Assembly: GCF_039521565.1 (NCBI RefSeq)
Contig: NZ_BAAACP010000024.1
Location: 1 to 24,927, forward strand
Length of the DNA: 24,927 nt
Direction of reading: 5' to 3'
Origin: Paraclostridium tenue
Lineage (GTDB): Bacteria; Bacillota; Clostridia; Peptostreptococcales; Peptostreptococcaceae
Shown: in pieces, positions 17,159 to 24,815 of the stretch
Layout of the letters: every line of letters starts with the position of its first letter
How positions within the stretch are numbered: the first letter of the stretch is position 1
Notes under the pieces: generated by a model
What the model was told of the DNA's origin: nothing
What the model saw: the letters and a program-made list of their open reading frames with translations, nothing else
Database searches by the model: none
Translations under genes and position numbers: made by a program

Positions 17159-18115
17159 CTATCTAATTAAATAAATTATAATAGAAAATATCACTAATGC
17201 CACAAAAGATGTAGCATACATTATTTTATTAGTTTTTAAAATATCTTCTATTTCTAATTCTCTGTGTTTATCACCTATAGTAGGTTTATAAACTTCTTTC
17301 CCAAAATATATATTAGTACCACCTAATTGAACTCCAAGTGCACCTGCTACTGCACCTTCTGGATACGCACAATTTGGACTTTTATGATTTTTTCTATCTC
17401 TTATAGCTATTCGTATACTTTCTTTAGCATTTAGTCGAAGCATTAAACTTGCTATCATCATGAAAAATGGAGTTATCCTTGCAGGTATAAAATTTGCAAT
17501 ATCATCAATTTTTGCAGATGCAAATCCTATATCTTTATACTTTTCATTTTTATATCCTACCATTGAATCTAAAGTATTTATAGCTTTATAGACCATAGCA
17601 AGCACCGGTCCACCTATAAATCCATACATCATAGGAGCTATTATTCCATCCACAGTATTTTCTGCTACTGTTTCAACTGTAGCTCTTATTATCTCTTGTT
17701 CATTTAAATTAGTTGTATCTCTACCTACTATATAAGATAACTGTTTTCTTGATTTTTCTATATCTCCAGTTTTTAAAACATTATATATCTTCTTAGCTTC
17801 ATCTGCTAAGCATTTTGTAGATAAAGTTGTATATAGTATTATTGATGCTACTATAACATAAAATATTTTACTAAATGTAAATACACTAATTATTAAATTA
17901 GTTACTATAAATGTAGTTCCTACAGTTATAATCCACAATACAAATCCGCCCATTTTTAATTGTCCTGATGTCTTTGATATACTTCGTATTTTATTTTCTA
18001 CAAATCTTATTAAATTTCCAATAAATCTAACTGGATGAGGAAAAGAATACGGATCCCCTATTATTAAATCCAGTATGTAGGCTAATGTCATTATAATTAC
18101 AGTTAAACTATTCAT
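17159..18115 (-). CDS. cbiB: Adenosylcobinamide-phosphate synthase (CbiB)
   Basis: Integral membrane protein that joins adenosylcobyric acid to aminopropanol phosphate. Family blocks are AYILDLIIGDPYSFPHPVRF near the N-terminus, RDTTNLNEQEIIRATVETVA (about 130-149), DGIIAPMMYGFIGGP, KAINTLDSMVGYKNEKY and the C-terminal PNCAYPEGAVAGALGVQLGG. Hydrophobic segments are near residues 3-19, 56-95, 165-178, 215-228 and 296-316. I chose the ATG at 18115 (318 residues) over a GTG three codons upstream, because AGGTGG sits at a good distance from this ATG. The start overlaps cbiA by 8 nt. In many genomes this gene is called cobD, a name kept here for the decarboxylase. Confidence 0.95.
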   Translation of the reverse strand: MNSLTVIIMTLAYILDLIIGDPYSFPHPVRFIGNLIRFVENKIRSISKTSGQLKMGGFVLWIITVGTTFIVTNLIISVFTFSKIFYVIVASIILYTTLSTKCLADEAKKIYNVLKTGDIEKSRKQLSYIVGRDTTNLNEQEIIRATVETVAENTVDGIIAPMMYGFIGGPVLAMVYKAINTLDSMVGYKNEKYKDIGFASAKIDDIANFIPARITPFFMMIASLMLRLNAKESIRIAIRDRKNHKSPNCAYPEGAVAGALGVQLGGTNIYFGKEVYKPTIGDKHRELEIEDILKTNKIMYATSFVALVIFSIIIYLIR

Positions 18116-19463
18116 CTCTACCACCTACAAATTTAATTATGGCATCTAAGTTATTATAAAAGTGGGTATGTAAATATGTAGCTAAAGTATTACCTTTTGA
18201 GTATCCTCCATCCCATTCATCTAATACTTTATTTCCTCTTTTTTTAATCATTTTATATGCACATGGTTCTTCACTATTAAATACTGAATGATGAAACTCG
18301 TGACCTTTTATTACATCTCCTTTTTTAGAAAGTATTGTATCTATTTTAGCAATTCCATCGCAATACCCAAATCTTTTTAAAGACTTAGTCATTTCACTAG
18401 TTCCTTTAAAAATCCCAACCATGTTAAATTCATCATTATTTGAATCTTTAAGCTTTTCTCCTAAATACATTAACCCTCCACACTCAGCATATATAGGTAT
18501 ATTCTTTTCATGAGCTTCTTTTATGGATTTTCTCATACTTTGATTTGCATCTAGTTCTTTTGCAAACAATTCTGGAAAACCTCCTCCTATATATATACAA
18601 TCTGCTTTAGGCAAATGCTTATCATTAAGAGGGCTAAATTTTAAAATTTGTACACCCATTTGTTTTAATAGTTCTAAATTTTCTTTGTAATAGAAATTAA
18701 AAGCCTTATCATAAGCTATAGCTATTTTTTTATTTTCAAACTTTGGTAGATCACTTATATCAAAGTTGCTTTCAATTTCTTCACCTTCTGATATCTCAAT
18801 TAATCTATCTATATTTATGTATTTTTCAATCTCATTTCCTAAATTATTAAACTTCTCTGTTAAGGAATCTATTTCTACACTTGGAACTAATCCTAAATGC
18901 CTTGATTCTAATGAAAATTTTTCATTAGGTGGAAAATATCCTAAGACTTCAATTTCACAATATGTTTCTATAGCTTCTTTTATAAGTTCATAGTGTCTTT
19001 GAGTTTTTACGTTATTCACTATTACACCTTTTATATTTACATCTTTATCAAGCTCTTTATATCCTAATACCATAGCAGCTGATGATGATGACATAGCCTT
19101 TCCATTTATAACTAATATAACTGGAGCTTTTAGTAATTTTGAAGTATATGAACTTGTACAAGCATTTAAGTCAATTCCAAATCCATCATAAAGACCCATT
19201 ACACCTTCAATTACTGATATATCTGCATCTTTAGAAGCATTATTTACTATATATTTAATTTTTTCATCATCTAACATATAAGAATCTAAGTTTCTTGAAT
19301 CTCTTTTAGTTATAAAAGTATGGTAAGATGGATCTATATAATCTGGTCCAACTTTATAAGGTTGTACTTTTAATTTTCTATTAGTTAGTGCTTGCATTAT
19401 TCCTAGGGATATAGTAGTTTTACCCACTCCACTACTCGTTCCTGCTATTAATATTTTTTTCAT
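18108..19463 (-). CDS. cbiA: Cobyrinic acid a,c-diamide synthase
   Basis: ATP- and glutamine-dependent amidation of the a and c side chains of cobyrinic acid. The 451 residues comprise an N-terminal dethiobiotin-synthetase-like ATPase domain with the P-loop GTSSGVGKTTIS (about 8-19), KVGPDYIDPSYHT (about 37-49) and EGVMGLYDG (about 86-94). The C-terminal class I glutamine amidotransferase domain has IGGGFPELFA (about 292-301), the nucleophile C328 in YAECGGLMYLG, GHEFHHS (about 388-393) and H432 in TYLHTHF. All catalytic residues are present. It starts 8 nt after the cobQ stop with AGGTG upstream and overlaps cbiB by 8 nt. Confidence 0.97.
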   Translation of the reverse strand: MKKILIAGTSSGVGKTTISLGIMQALTNRKLKVQPYKVGPDYIDPSYHTFITKRDSRNLDSYMLDDEKIKYIVNNASKDADISVIEGVMGLYDGFGIDLNACTSSYTSKLLKAPVILVINGKAMSSSSAAMVLGYKELDKDVNIKGVIVNNVKTQRHYELIKEAIETYCEIEVLGYFPPNEKFSLESRHLGLVPSVEIDSLTEKFNNLGNEIEKYINIDRLIEISEGEEIESNFDISDLPKFENKKIAIAYDKAFNFYYKENLELLKQMGVQILKFSPLNDKHLPKADCIYIGGGFPELFAKELDANQSMRKSIKEAHEKNIPIYAECGGLMYLGEKLKDSNNDEFNMVGIFKGTSEMTKSLKRFGYCDGIAKIDTILSKKGDVIKGHEFHHSVFNSEEPCAYKMIKKRGNKVLDEWDGGYSKGNTLATYLHTHFYNNLDAIIKFVGGRDE

Positions 19464-19471
19464 AATTTCAC

Positions 19472-20983
19472 CTAACCATTTATAATTTCATATATTTTAT
19501 CTATATCTAGACATTGTCTTAATATATCTGCTAATTTGTCATATTCTTTATTCTTAAATTCTTCAAAAGAATTTATAGAACTCTCTACACCCTCTAATCC
19601 CTTTTTCTCTCTAACTGAATTTAGTAAACTTCTTGTAAACTTAACATCATCAAATATTCCATGAAGATAAGTCCCAACTACATTTCCTTTTTCATTTACA
19701 CATCCTTCAACATATGAAGTTTCTTCATTTAATTTTTTTACTATAGTATTTAAAGGTTTATTAATTCCTTTACTTATCCCCATATGAATTTCATACCCTC
19801 TAACACTTTTATTTCCTAATAAACTTAAGTAACCACCTAAATTCTCATTTATTACAGCTTCTACTTGAGTAGTTACTTTTTCTTTTTCAAATATAGTTTC
19901 TATCTCTAAAAGACCAAGTCCATCTATTTCTTTTATAGACCCTTCAACTCCATCTGGATCATATATTTTTTTACCTAAAAGTTGATATCCTCCACAAATT
20001 CCAAATATTAATTTACCTTGTCTTTCTAAGTCTTTTATTTGCTTTTCTAATCCGCTCTCTCTTATATAAATTAAATCTTCTATTGTATTTTTGCTTCCTG
20101 GTATAATAACCATATCTGGATTTGATAAAGATTGTCCTTTTTCTACATATCTAATACTTACATCCTCTTGTATTTCTAGCATATGAGCATCTGTAAAATT
20201 AGACATATAAGGAGTTCTTATAATTTCAATATTTATATCATTTTGTCTAAATTGTTTATTAAATCTATCTGTCACACTATCTTCATCTTCTATATTTAAA
20301 TCACTATAAGGAACAACTCCTAATACTGGAACTTTTATAATATCCTCTAGCATATCTATACCAGATTGTAAAAGTTCTACAGTTCCTCTAAATTTATTTA
20401 TGATTACTCCTTTAACTCTAGCTCTTTCTTTTTCTTCTAATAAAAGCATAGTTCCTGCGATTGAAGCAAAAACTCCACCTCTATCAATATCAGCTACTAA
20501 AATTACTGGAGCATCTGCAATTTCAGCCATTCCCATATTAGCTATATCTTTATCTTTTAAATTTATTTCTGCACAACTACCCGCACCCTCTAAAATAACT
20601 ACATCATATTCACTACTTAGATCTCCATATATACTTTTAAGCATAGAAGCTAATTCATCCTTATACCCATGATAAGTACTAGCACTCACATGGTCTAAGA
20701 CTTTGCCTTTAACAATTACCTGACATCTATTTTTCCCAGCAGGCTTTAATAAAATAGGATTCATTCTAACATCTGGTTCAATACCACAAGCTTCGGCTTG
20801 AGTAACTTGAGCTCTCCCCATTTCTAATCCATCTTTAGTTATATATGAATTTAGTGCCATATTCTGAGATTTAAAAGGTACGACTCTATATCCATCTTGT
20901 TTTAATATTCTGCATAACCCTGCCGATAAAGTACTCTTACCAACATTAGAAGCTGTTCCTAAAAACATTAACGATTTACTCAT
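19472..20983 (-). CDS. cobQ: Cobyric acid synthase (CobQ/CbiP)
   Basis: Amidates the b, d, e and g side chains of (adenosyl)cobyrinic acid a,c-diamide. The 503 residues include the ATPase P-loop GTASNVGKSTLSAG (about 9-22), PFKSQNMALNSY (about 36-47), EGAGSCAEINL (about 132-142) and DIDRGGVFASI. The glutaminase domain has IPGSKNT (about 294-300), the nucleophile C330 in FGICGGYQLLG and H441 in GTYLHGIFDD. The frame is open eleven codons further up, but the ATG at 20983 is right: AAGGAGAT precedes it and the family sequence starts there. It is the first gene of the long operon, about 137 nt downstream of the terminator belonging to riboswitch 2. Confidence 0.97.
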   Translation of the reverse strand: MSKSLMFLGTASNVGKSTLSAGLCRILKQDGYRVVPFKSQNMALNSYITKDGLEMGRAQVTQAEACGIEPDVRMNPILLKPAGKNRCQVIVKGKVLDHVSASTYHGYKDELASMLKSIYGDLSSEYDVVILEGAGSCAEINLKDKDIANMGMAEIADAPVILVADIDRGGVFASIAGTMLLLEEKERARVKGVIINKFRGTVELLQSGIDMLEDIIKVPVLGVVPYSDLNIEDEDSVTDRFNKQFRQNDINIEIIRTPYMSNFTDAHMLEIQEDVSIRYVEKGQSLSNPDMVIIPGSKNTIEDLIYIRESGLEKQIKDLERQGKLIFGICGGYQLLGKKIYDPDGVEGSIKEIDGLGLLEIETIFEKEKVTTQVEAVINENLGGYLSLLGNKSVRGYEIHMGISKGINKPLNTIVKKLNEETSYVEGCVNEKGNVVGTYLHGIFDDVKFTRSLLNSVREKKGLEGVESSINSFEEFKNKEYDKLADILRQCLDIDKIYEIING

Positions 20984-21086
20984 ATTATTAATCTCCTTAA
21001 ATAACAAAAAATTCACTTCTTTAATTTTTTAACAACGTTTAAAATGCTCTACATTATTCAGATATGTGATTTGATAATTATTTTTA

Positions 21087-21115
21087 TCTATAAATTGAAG
21101 ATTTAAATTTATAGA
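21087..21115 (-). repeat. Inverted repeat in the cobQ leader
   Basis: Just downstream of the riboswitch 2 terminator, the arms 21087-21096 and 21106-21115 form a perfect 10-bp A/T-rich stem with a 9-nt loop. It lies about 100 nt before the cobQ start. It lacks a following T run and is not a terminator. It could be an mRNA 5'-stabilising hairpin once the full message is made, or a chance product of high A/T content. Apart from this repeat I see nothing specific in 20984-21086. Confidence 0.35.
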
Positions 21116-21120
21116 AATAT

Positions 21121-21150
21121 AAAAACCTATCCTCTAAAGGATAGGTTTTT
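21121..21150 (-). terminator. Riboswitch-controlled terminator before cobQ
   Basis: On the minus strand a 12-bp stem (21150-21139 with 21132-21121, core CCTATCC/GGATAGG) closes a 6-nt loop, and its 3' arm ends in five T followed by ATATTT. It lies about 30 nt downstream of the last aptamer hairpin of riboswitch 2. This is the expression platform of an OFF switch, expected to form when the aptamer binds adenosylcobalamin. A possible alternative pairing joins AAGGAT in the aptamer's last hairpin (21186-21181) with ATCCTT in the terminator 5' side (21142-21137). Confidence 0.88.
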
Positions 21151-21177
21151 AAAAATGCACATACTTCACCAATTTTT

Positions 21178-21364
21178 AAAATCCTTCACCCCGAAGATTT
21201 TATATTCATAAACTAGGCAGGTCTCCTGGCTAAACTTCAACCTACTTCTATTCCTTCCCGTAAATCGTCACAGTGGTGTCTAATAGTTTCGTCAGTATCA
21301 CAGTAGCGGGGGCTGCGAAGGATTTTTACCTTCTTCCCTATTAATCTTCAATGAAGAACCTAAT
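21178..21364 (-). ncRNA. Cobalamin (B12) riboswitch 2, upstream of cobQ
   Basis: A cobalamin-class aptamer on the minus strand. In order it shows AGGTTCTT, AATAGGGAA, GGTAAAAATCC, the highly conserved core GCCCCCGCTACTG, ACGGGAAGG, and the B12-box GCCAGGAGACCTGCC. A short hairpin with the loop sequence CGGGG closes it (stem 21178-21183/21196-21201). The terminator at 21121-21150 follows, then cobQ after a further 137 nt. It should shut off the cobQ-to-hemL operon at high adenosylcobalamin. It starts only about 40 nt after the cobC stop, with no clear terminator or promoter in between, so it may lie inside a transcript coming from cobT as well as having its own start. Confidence 0.95.
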
Positions 21365-21405
21365 TTATGTTAATTTTATAAAATTTTTATGTATTCTTAT
21401 TTATT

Positions 21406-22011
21406 TTAAGTTAAATGAGATGTATTATTTAGTGTTTGAATCACTGGAAATCCATCAACTATATCAATAATACTCACTGATGCATTATCTATTTTAAAAT
21501 TCCAATGAAATTCATAAGTTTTCCCAATTAAGTAAGATATAATATTTCTTATAGTTCCTGCATGAGAACATATTAAAATAGTCTTATCTTTATTGCAACT
21601 TATTATTTTATCTATTTCTTCACGTACTCTATTATATGAGTCTATTAAACTTTCTCCATTAGGATATCTATAATTAAATCCTTGTGAAATTAACTTTTCA
21701 AATTCTTCTGGGTAATTTTTTTGTATAATGTCAAAATTAAACCCTTCGAAATCTCCAAAATTAATTTCTTTTAAACTTTCTTTTTCTATAATATTTATTC
21801 CTCTAGATTTTGATATTTCTAGTACAGTTTGTTTTGTTCTAGTCGATGTGGTTGTATATATAGAATCTATTTTTTCTTTTTCAAGAAATTCATTTAATTT
21901 AGCTATCTGTGATTTACCTAAATCACTTAGTTCACTATCTATATGACCTGATAAATTCCCATCTATATTATCATTAGTTGTTGCATGTCTTACTAGTATT
22001 AATCTAGACAT
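21406..22011 (-). CDS. cobC: Alpha-ribazole-5'-phosphate phosphatase (histidine phosphatase family)
   Basis: Removes the 5'-phosphate from alpha-ribazole phosphate or from the finished cobamide phosphate. The 201-residue protein has the phosphoglycerate-mutase-like motif LVRHATTND with the catalytic H9, LSGHIDSELSDLG (about 20-32), EINFGDFEG (about 82-90) and the second active-site histidine H150 in CSHAGTIRN. Those motifs prove only the superfamily; CobC is assigned because the gene follows cobS, with an 11-nt gap. The ATG at 22011 has AGGTG about 7 nt upstream. No recognisable terminator follows it before riboswitch 2. Confidence 0.86.
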   Translation of the reverse strand: MSRLILVRHATTNDNIDGNLSGHIDSELSDLGKSQIAKLNEFLEKEKIDSIYTTTSTRTKQTVLEISKSRGINIIEKESLKEINFGDFEGFNFDIIQKNYPEEFEKLISQGFNYRYPNGESLIDSYNRVREEIDKIISCNKDKTILICSHAGTIRNIISYLIGKTYEFHWNFKIDNASVSIIDIVDGFPVIQTLNNTSHLT

Positions 22012-22022
22012 TTATTCACCTC

Positions 22023-22793
22023 TTACTTTAATCCAAAAATTAAATATATATAGATCAAATACATTACTTCCATAAGCTCAGAAGTACATCCAAGTATATC
22101 TCCTGTTATCCCATCTATTTTAGAATATATATATCTTACAAAACATCTTGATAATATAATCATTATAGGTATGAACGCTATTACTTTAATTAAATCTAAT
22201 GAATTTAAGTTAAATAAAGTAATACCCATAATTATTATTAATATAACTGTATACACTATTCCAGTTAATATCATTTTTAAAGAAGGCTTGCCTATAAATA
22301 CATTACCCATTCCATTTTTTCTTGGAGTTACACTTTTATAGCAAGCTATTACAATTGCCATTCTCGCAAATGCCGGCATAAATATTAAATTATATAATTG
22401 TCCTGATTGTACAATTGAATATATTAATCCAAGTTTCATCAACATTAAAAATAATACTGATAGCATTGCATTTGTTCCTAATCGTGAATCTTTCATTATC
22501 TCTAATATTTTTTCTTTATCTCTATAACTATATATACCGTCAAATGTATCTCCTACACCATCTAAATGAAGACCTCCAGTTAATATCACTGTAGATATCA
22601 AAATATTTACAGAAGTTATATAGCTATCAAATAAAAAACTTGATACTAATCCAATTATAAAATATAAAATTCCCAACACAAATCCTACTAAAGGAAAATA
22701 ATACATTGTTTTATGAAACTCTTCATCAAAACCTATATTTACCCTTATTGGAATCCTAGTAAAAAATTGTAATATCCCTATAAATCTTTTCAT
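22023..22793 (-). CDS. cobS: Adenosylcobinamide-GDP ribazoletransferase (cobalamin synthase)
   Basis: Membrane enzyme that joins AdoCbi-GDP with alpha-ribazole (or its phosphate), completing the nucleotide loop. The 256-residue protein has the N-terminal FFTRIPI motif, the acidic metal-binding block GGLHLDGVGDTFDG (about 73-86), and DSRLGTNAM (about 101-109). Hydrophobic segments are near 33-55, 60-74, 109-125, 133-150, 171-190, 195-211 and 240-256. The ribosome site AAGGAG overlaps the cobU stop, and the intergenic gap is only 3 nt. It is somewhat divergent, as CobS usually is, but the acidic block and the context are clear. Confidence 0.95.
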   Translation of the reverse strand: MKRFIGILQFFTRIPIRVNIGFDEEFHKTMYYFPLVGFVLGILYFIIGLVSSFLFDSYITSVNILISTVILTGGLHLDGVGDTFDGIYSYRDKEKILEIMKDSRLGTNAMLSVLFLMLMKLGLIYSIVQSGQLYNLIFMPAFARMAIVIACYKSVTPRKNGMGNVFIGKPSLKMILTGIVYTVILIIIMGITLFNLNSLDLIKVIAFIPIMIILSRCFVRYIYSKIDGITGDILGCTSELMEVMYLIYIYLIFGLK

Positions 22794-22796
22794 AAG

Positions 22797-23357
22797 TTAC
22801 TCCTTAATCTTCATAGGTATACCACTAACTACAAAATAAACCTCATCAGCACATTTACCTATATACTGATTTATCCTACCTACTATATCAGAGTATACTC
22901 TACAAAGTTTATTGTCTGGAACCAAACTCATACCTAGCTCATTAGTTACCATTACAAAGTATAAATCTGTTTTTTCTACTTCTCTTATAAGTTTATCTAT
23001 TTGATCTTTTATGTAAAATTCCATTTCATTAGTTTCTTGTGGCGTACAATTATCAAAATCTATTTTGTATTCAAACATTAAATTATTGACTAATAAAGTT
23101 ACACAATCTAGTATAACTGTCTTATGTCTTTTATTTATATCACTAATTATAGAGTATATATCCTTATAAATTTCATAAGTTTCCCAGTTACTAGGTCTAC
23201 TTTCTTTATGTTTTCTAACTCTATCTTTCATTTCATCATCAAATGGAATAGAAGTTGCTATATAAGCAGTGGAATTTTTTCTATTAATACACAAACTTTC
23301 AGCAAAATTGCTTTTTCCTGACCTAGATCCTCCAGTTACTAAAATTAATTTACTCAT
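22797..23357 (-). CDS. cobU: Adenosylcobinamide kinase / adenosylcobinamide-phosphate guanylyltransferase
   Basis: Bifunctional enzyme that phosphorylates adenosylcobinamide and then transfers GMP to give AdoCbi-GDP. The 186-residue protein begins with the P-loop TGGSRSGKSNFAE (about 8-20). H50 in RKHKESRPSNWETYE is the likely guanylylated histidine. DCVTLLVNNLM (about 84-94) and VTNELGMSLVPDNKLCRVY (about 137-155) are family blocks. The start has AAGGTG upstream and lies 12 nt after cobT. Confidence 0.96.
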   Translation of the reverse strand: MSKLILVTGGSRSGKSNFAESLCINRKNSTAYIATSIPFDDEMKDRVRKHKESRPSNWETYEIYKDIYSIISDINKRHKTVILDCVTLLVNNLMFEYKIDFDNCTPQETNEMEFYIKDQIDKLIREVEKTDLYFVMVTNELGMSLVPDNKLCRVYSDIVGRINQYIGKCADEVYFVVSGIPMKIKE

Positions 23358-23369
23358 AGATTCACCTTC

Positions 23370-24416
23370 TTATTTACCTATATCTACTTCATCAATAGTC
23401 GCCATATTTTTATATGCAAAGTTAGCTGCCTCTATAATATTAAATGCTAAAGCCGCTCCACTTCCTTCACCTAATCTCATATCCATATTAAGCATTGGAT
23501 CTAACCTTAATATTTCTAATGCTTTTTTAGCTCCTGATTCTGCAGAAGTATGAGAAGCTATCATATACTCTTTAGTCATAGGACTTATAGTATAAGCGAT
23601 AAGTGCTGCTGCGTAAGATATAAATCCATCAATAACAACTGGAACTTTATTTGCAGCACAAGCTAATATAACTCCTGCCATACCACCTATTTCAAATCCT
23701 CCGACTTTAGCTAGTATATCAATTCCGTCAAATTTATCTGGTTTGTTTAATTCTATAGCTTTTCTTATAGTATTTGCTTTATGCTCTAATCTATCTTTTC
23801 TAAGTCCAGCTCCAATTCCTGTAACATCTGTTGGATCACATTCACTTATCACAGAAACTATTGCACTACTCGGAGTAGTATTACAAATTCCCATTTCTCC
23901 AATACCTATAAGATTATAACCTTTAGATATACAATCATTTGTTATCTCTATCCCTATTTCTAAGCATTTAATAGCTTCTTCCCTAGTCATAGCTGGACCT
24001 TTAGCCATATTCGAAGTTCCTTTTCTAATTTTATAATTTAGGACTCCTTCTAAATTATCATCCGTGTTTATACCTAGGTCTACTGCTATCACATCTGAGT
24101 TAACGAATTTAGATATTGCACCTACACCACATAACCCCTTTGTGAAATTAGGAAATTGCAGTTTAGTTATTATTTGAGGATCTGGTGCAACTCCTTCTTC
24201 ATAAACTCCATGATCTCCTGCAAATGCTATGATCACTTTTTTATCAGTATCAAAGTATTTCTTTTTAGTTATACCTGACAACTGTATGCATATATCTTCT
24301 AATTTACCTAAACTACCAACCGGTTTTATTAATCTATCTAATCTTTCTTTTGAAGCTTTCATATGTAATTCGCTTAGTGGATGTATATTTTCAACTGTAT
24401 TTTTTAAAAGTTGCAT
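23370..24416 (-). CDS. cobT: Nicotinate-nucleotide--dimethylbenzimidazole phosphoribosyltransferase
   Basis: Activates the lower-ligand base by making its alpha-ribotide. The 348 residues are of standard size. Landmarks are RLDRLIKPVGSLGKLE (about 25-40), FAGDHGVYEEGVAPDPQ (about 65-81), GIGEMGICNTTPSSAI (about 170-186), HTSAESGAKKAL (about 290-301) and the catalytic glutamate E317 in RLGEGSGAALAF, which falls at the same number as in Salmonella CobT. The ATG at 24416 has a near-perfect AAGGAGGT 5-6 nt upstream. It heads the cobTUSC block directly behind riboswitch 1 and its terminator. The window has no dimethylbenzimidazole synthesis genes, so the natural base is unknown. Confidence 0.97.
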   Translation of the reverse strand: MQLLKNTVENIHPLSELHMKASKERLDRLIKPVGSLGKLEDICIQLSGITKKKYFDTDKKVIIAFAGDHGVYEEGVAPDPQIITKLQFPNFTKGLCGVGAISKFVNSDVIAVDLGINTDDNLEGVLNYKIRKGTSNMAKGPAMTREEAIKCLEIGIEITNDCISKGYNLIGIGEMGICNTTPSSAIVSVISECDPTDVTGIGAGLRKDRLEHKANTIRKAIELNKPDKFDGIDILAKVGGFEIGGMAGVILACAANKVPVVIDGFISYAAALIAYTISPMTKEYMIASHTSAESGAKKALEILRLDPMLNMDMRLGEGSGAALAFNIIEAANFAYKNMATIDEVDIGK

Positions 24417-24440
24417 AACTACCTCCTTATATTTCGATAT

Positions 24441-24472
24441 AAAAAAAGACTTAACTTTAGAGTTAAGTCTTT
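24441..24472 (-). terminator. Riboswitch-controlled terminator before cobT
   Basis: On the minus strand AAGACTTAACT (24471 to 24461) and AGTTAAGTCTT (24456 to 24446) form an 11-bp perfect stem with a 4-nt loop, extendable by one pair, followed by a run of T. It ends about 25 nt before the cobT start and lies downstream of riboswitch 1, so it is that switch's OFF platform. The hexamer GACTTA in its 5' arm (24469-24464) is complementary to TAAGTC near the aptamer's B12-box (24564-24559), a possible antiterminator pairing. Confidence 0.9.
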
Positions 24473-24509
24473 AAGTGCATTATAATGTAATAAAAATTTT
24501 TGACATTTA

Positions 24510-24690
24510 AATTCTATAACCCCGAGAACCTAGCTATAATATACAAGGCAGGTCTCCTGACTTAGCTTCAACCTTACTCTAACCTTCCCGTATAAAACAG
24601 TGGTAAATAGAGTTCGTCTGCATTACAGTAGCGGGGACTGTAGAGGATTTACACCTCTTTCCCTATTAATCTTAAATATAAGAACCTAAA
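24510..24690 (-). ncRNA. Cobalamin (B12) riboswitch 1, upstream of cobT
   Basis: A cobalamin-class aptamer on the minus strand with AGGTTCTT, AATAGGGAA, GGTGTAAATCC, the core GTCCCCGCTACTG, ACGGGAAGG and the B12-box GTCAGGAGACCTGCC, then a terminal hairpin with the loop sequence CGGGG (24511-24540). It matches riboswitch 2 in architecture and in most core blocks, but the stem sequences differ, so the two are related copies that have diverged. The terminator at 24441-24472 lies between it and cobT. It should repress cobTUSC when adenosylcobalamin is plentiful. Confidence 0.95.
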
Positions 24691-24743
24691 TATATCTAAA
24701 TTTATTTAGTTTTGAAATTCTTTGATGTAAAAGTTTTACCCCA

Positions 24744-24772
24744 TATAAAATAAATTCTACATGAGTATACAA
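24744..24772 (-). promoter_or_regulatory. Possible promoter of the cob operon
   Basis: On the minus strand TTGTAT (24772 to 24767) and TTTATA (24749 to 24744) are 17 nt apart, so transcription would start near 24737, about 45 nt before the first aptamer block. An alternative is TTTACA with TAAATA further down (around 24730-24700). The A/T richness makes either match unsurprising, so this is a weak call. Between the 5S end and the riboswitch (24691-24815) nothing else is recognisable. Confidence 0.35.
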
Positions 24773-24815
24773 AATCCTTTAATATCTAATAAATATTAAA
24801 AATAAATAAAAAAAG

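Noticed and set aside
21365..21405. A/T palindrome AATTTTATAAAATT after cobC as a possible terminator
   Set aside because: It would form only a short A-U stem with almost no loop and has no G/C pairs, so it is unlikely to terminate transcription.
21178..24690. The two similar leader regions as copies of a mobile or repeated element
   Set aside because: The shared blocks are exactly the conserved parts of the cobalamin riboswitch, and the sequence between them has diverged. There are no terminal repeats or transposase.
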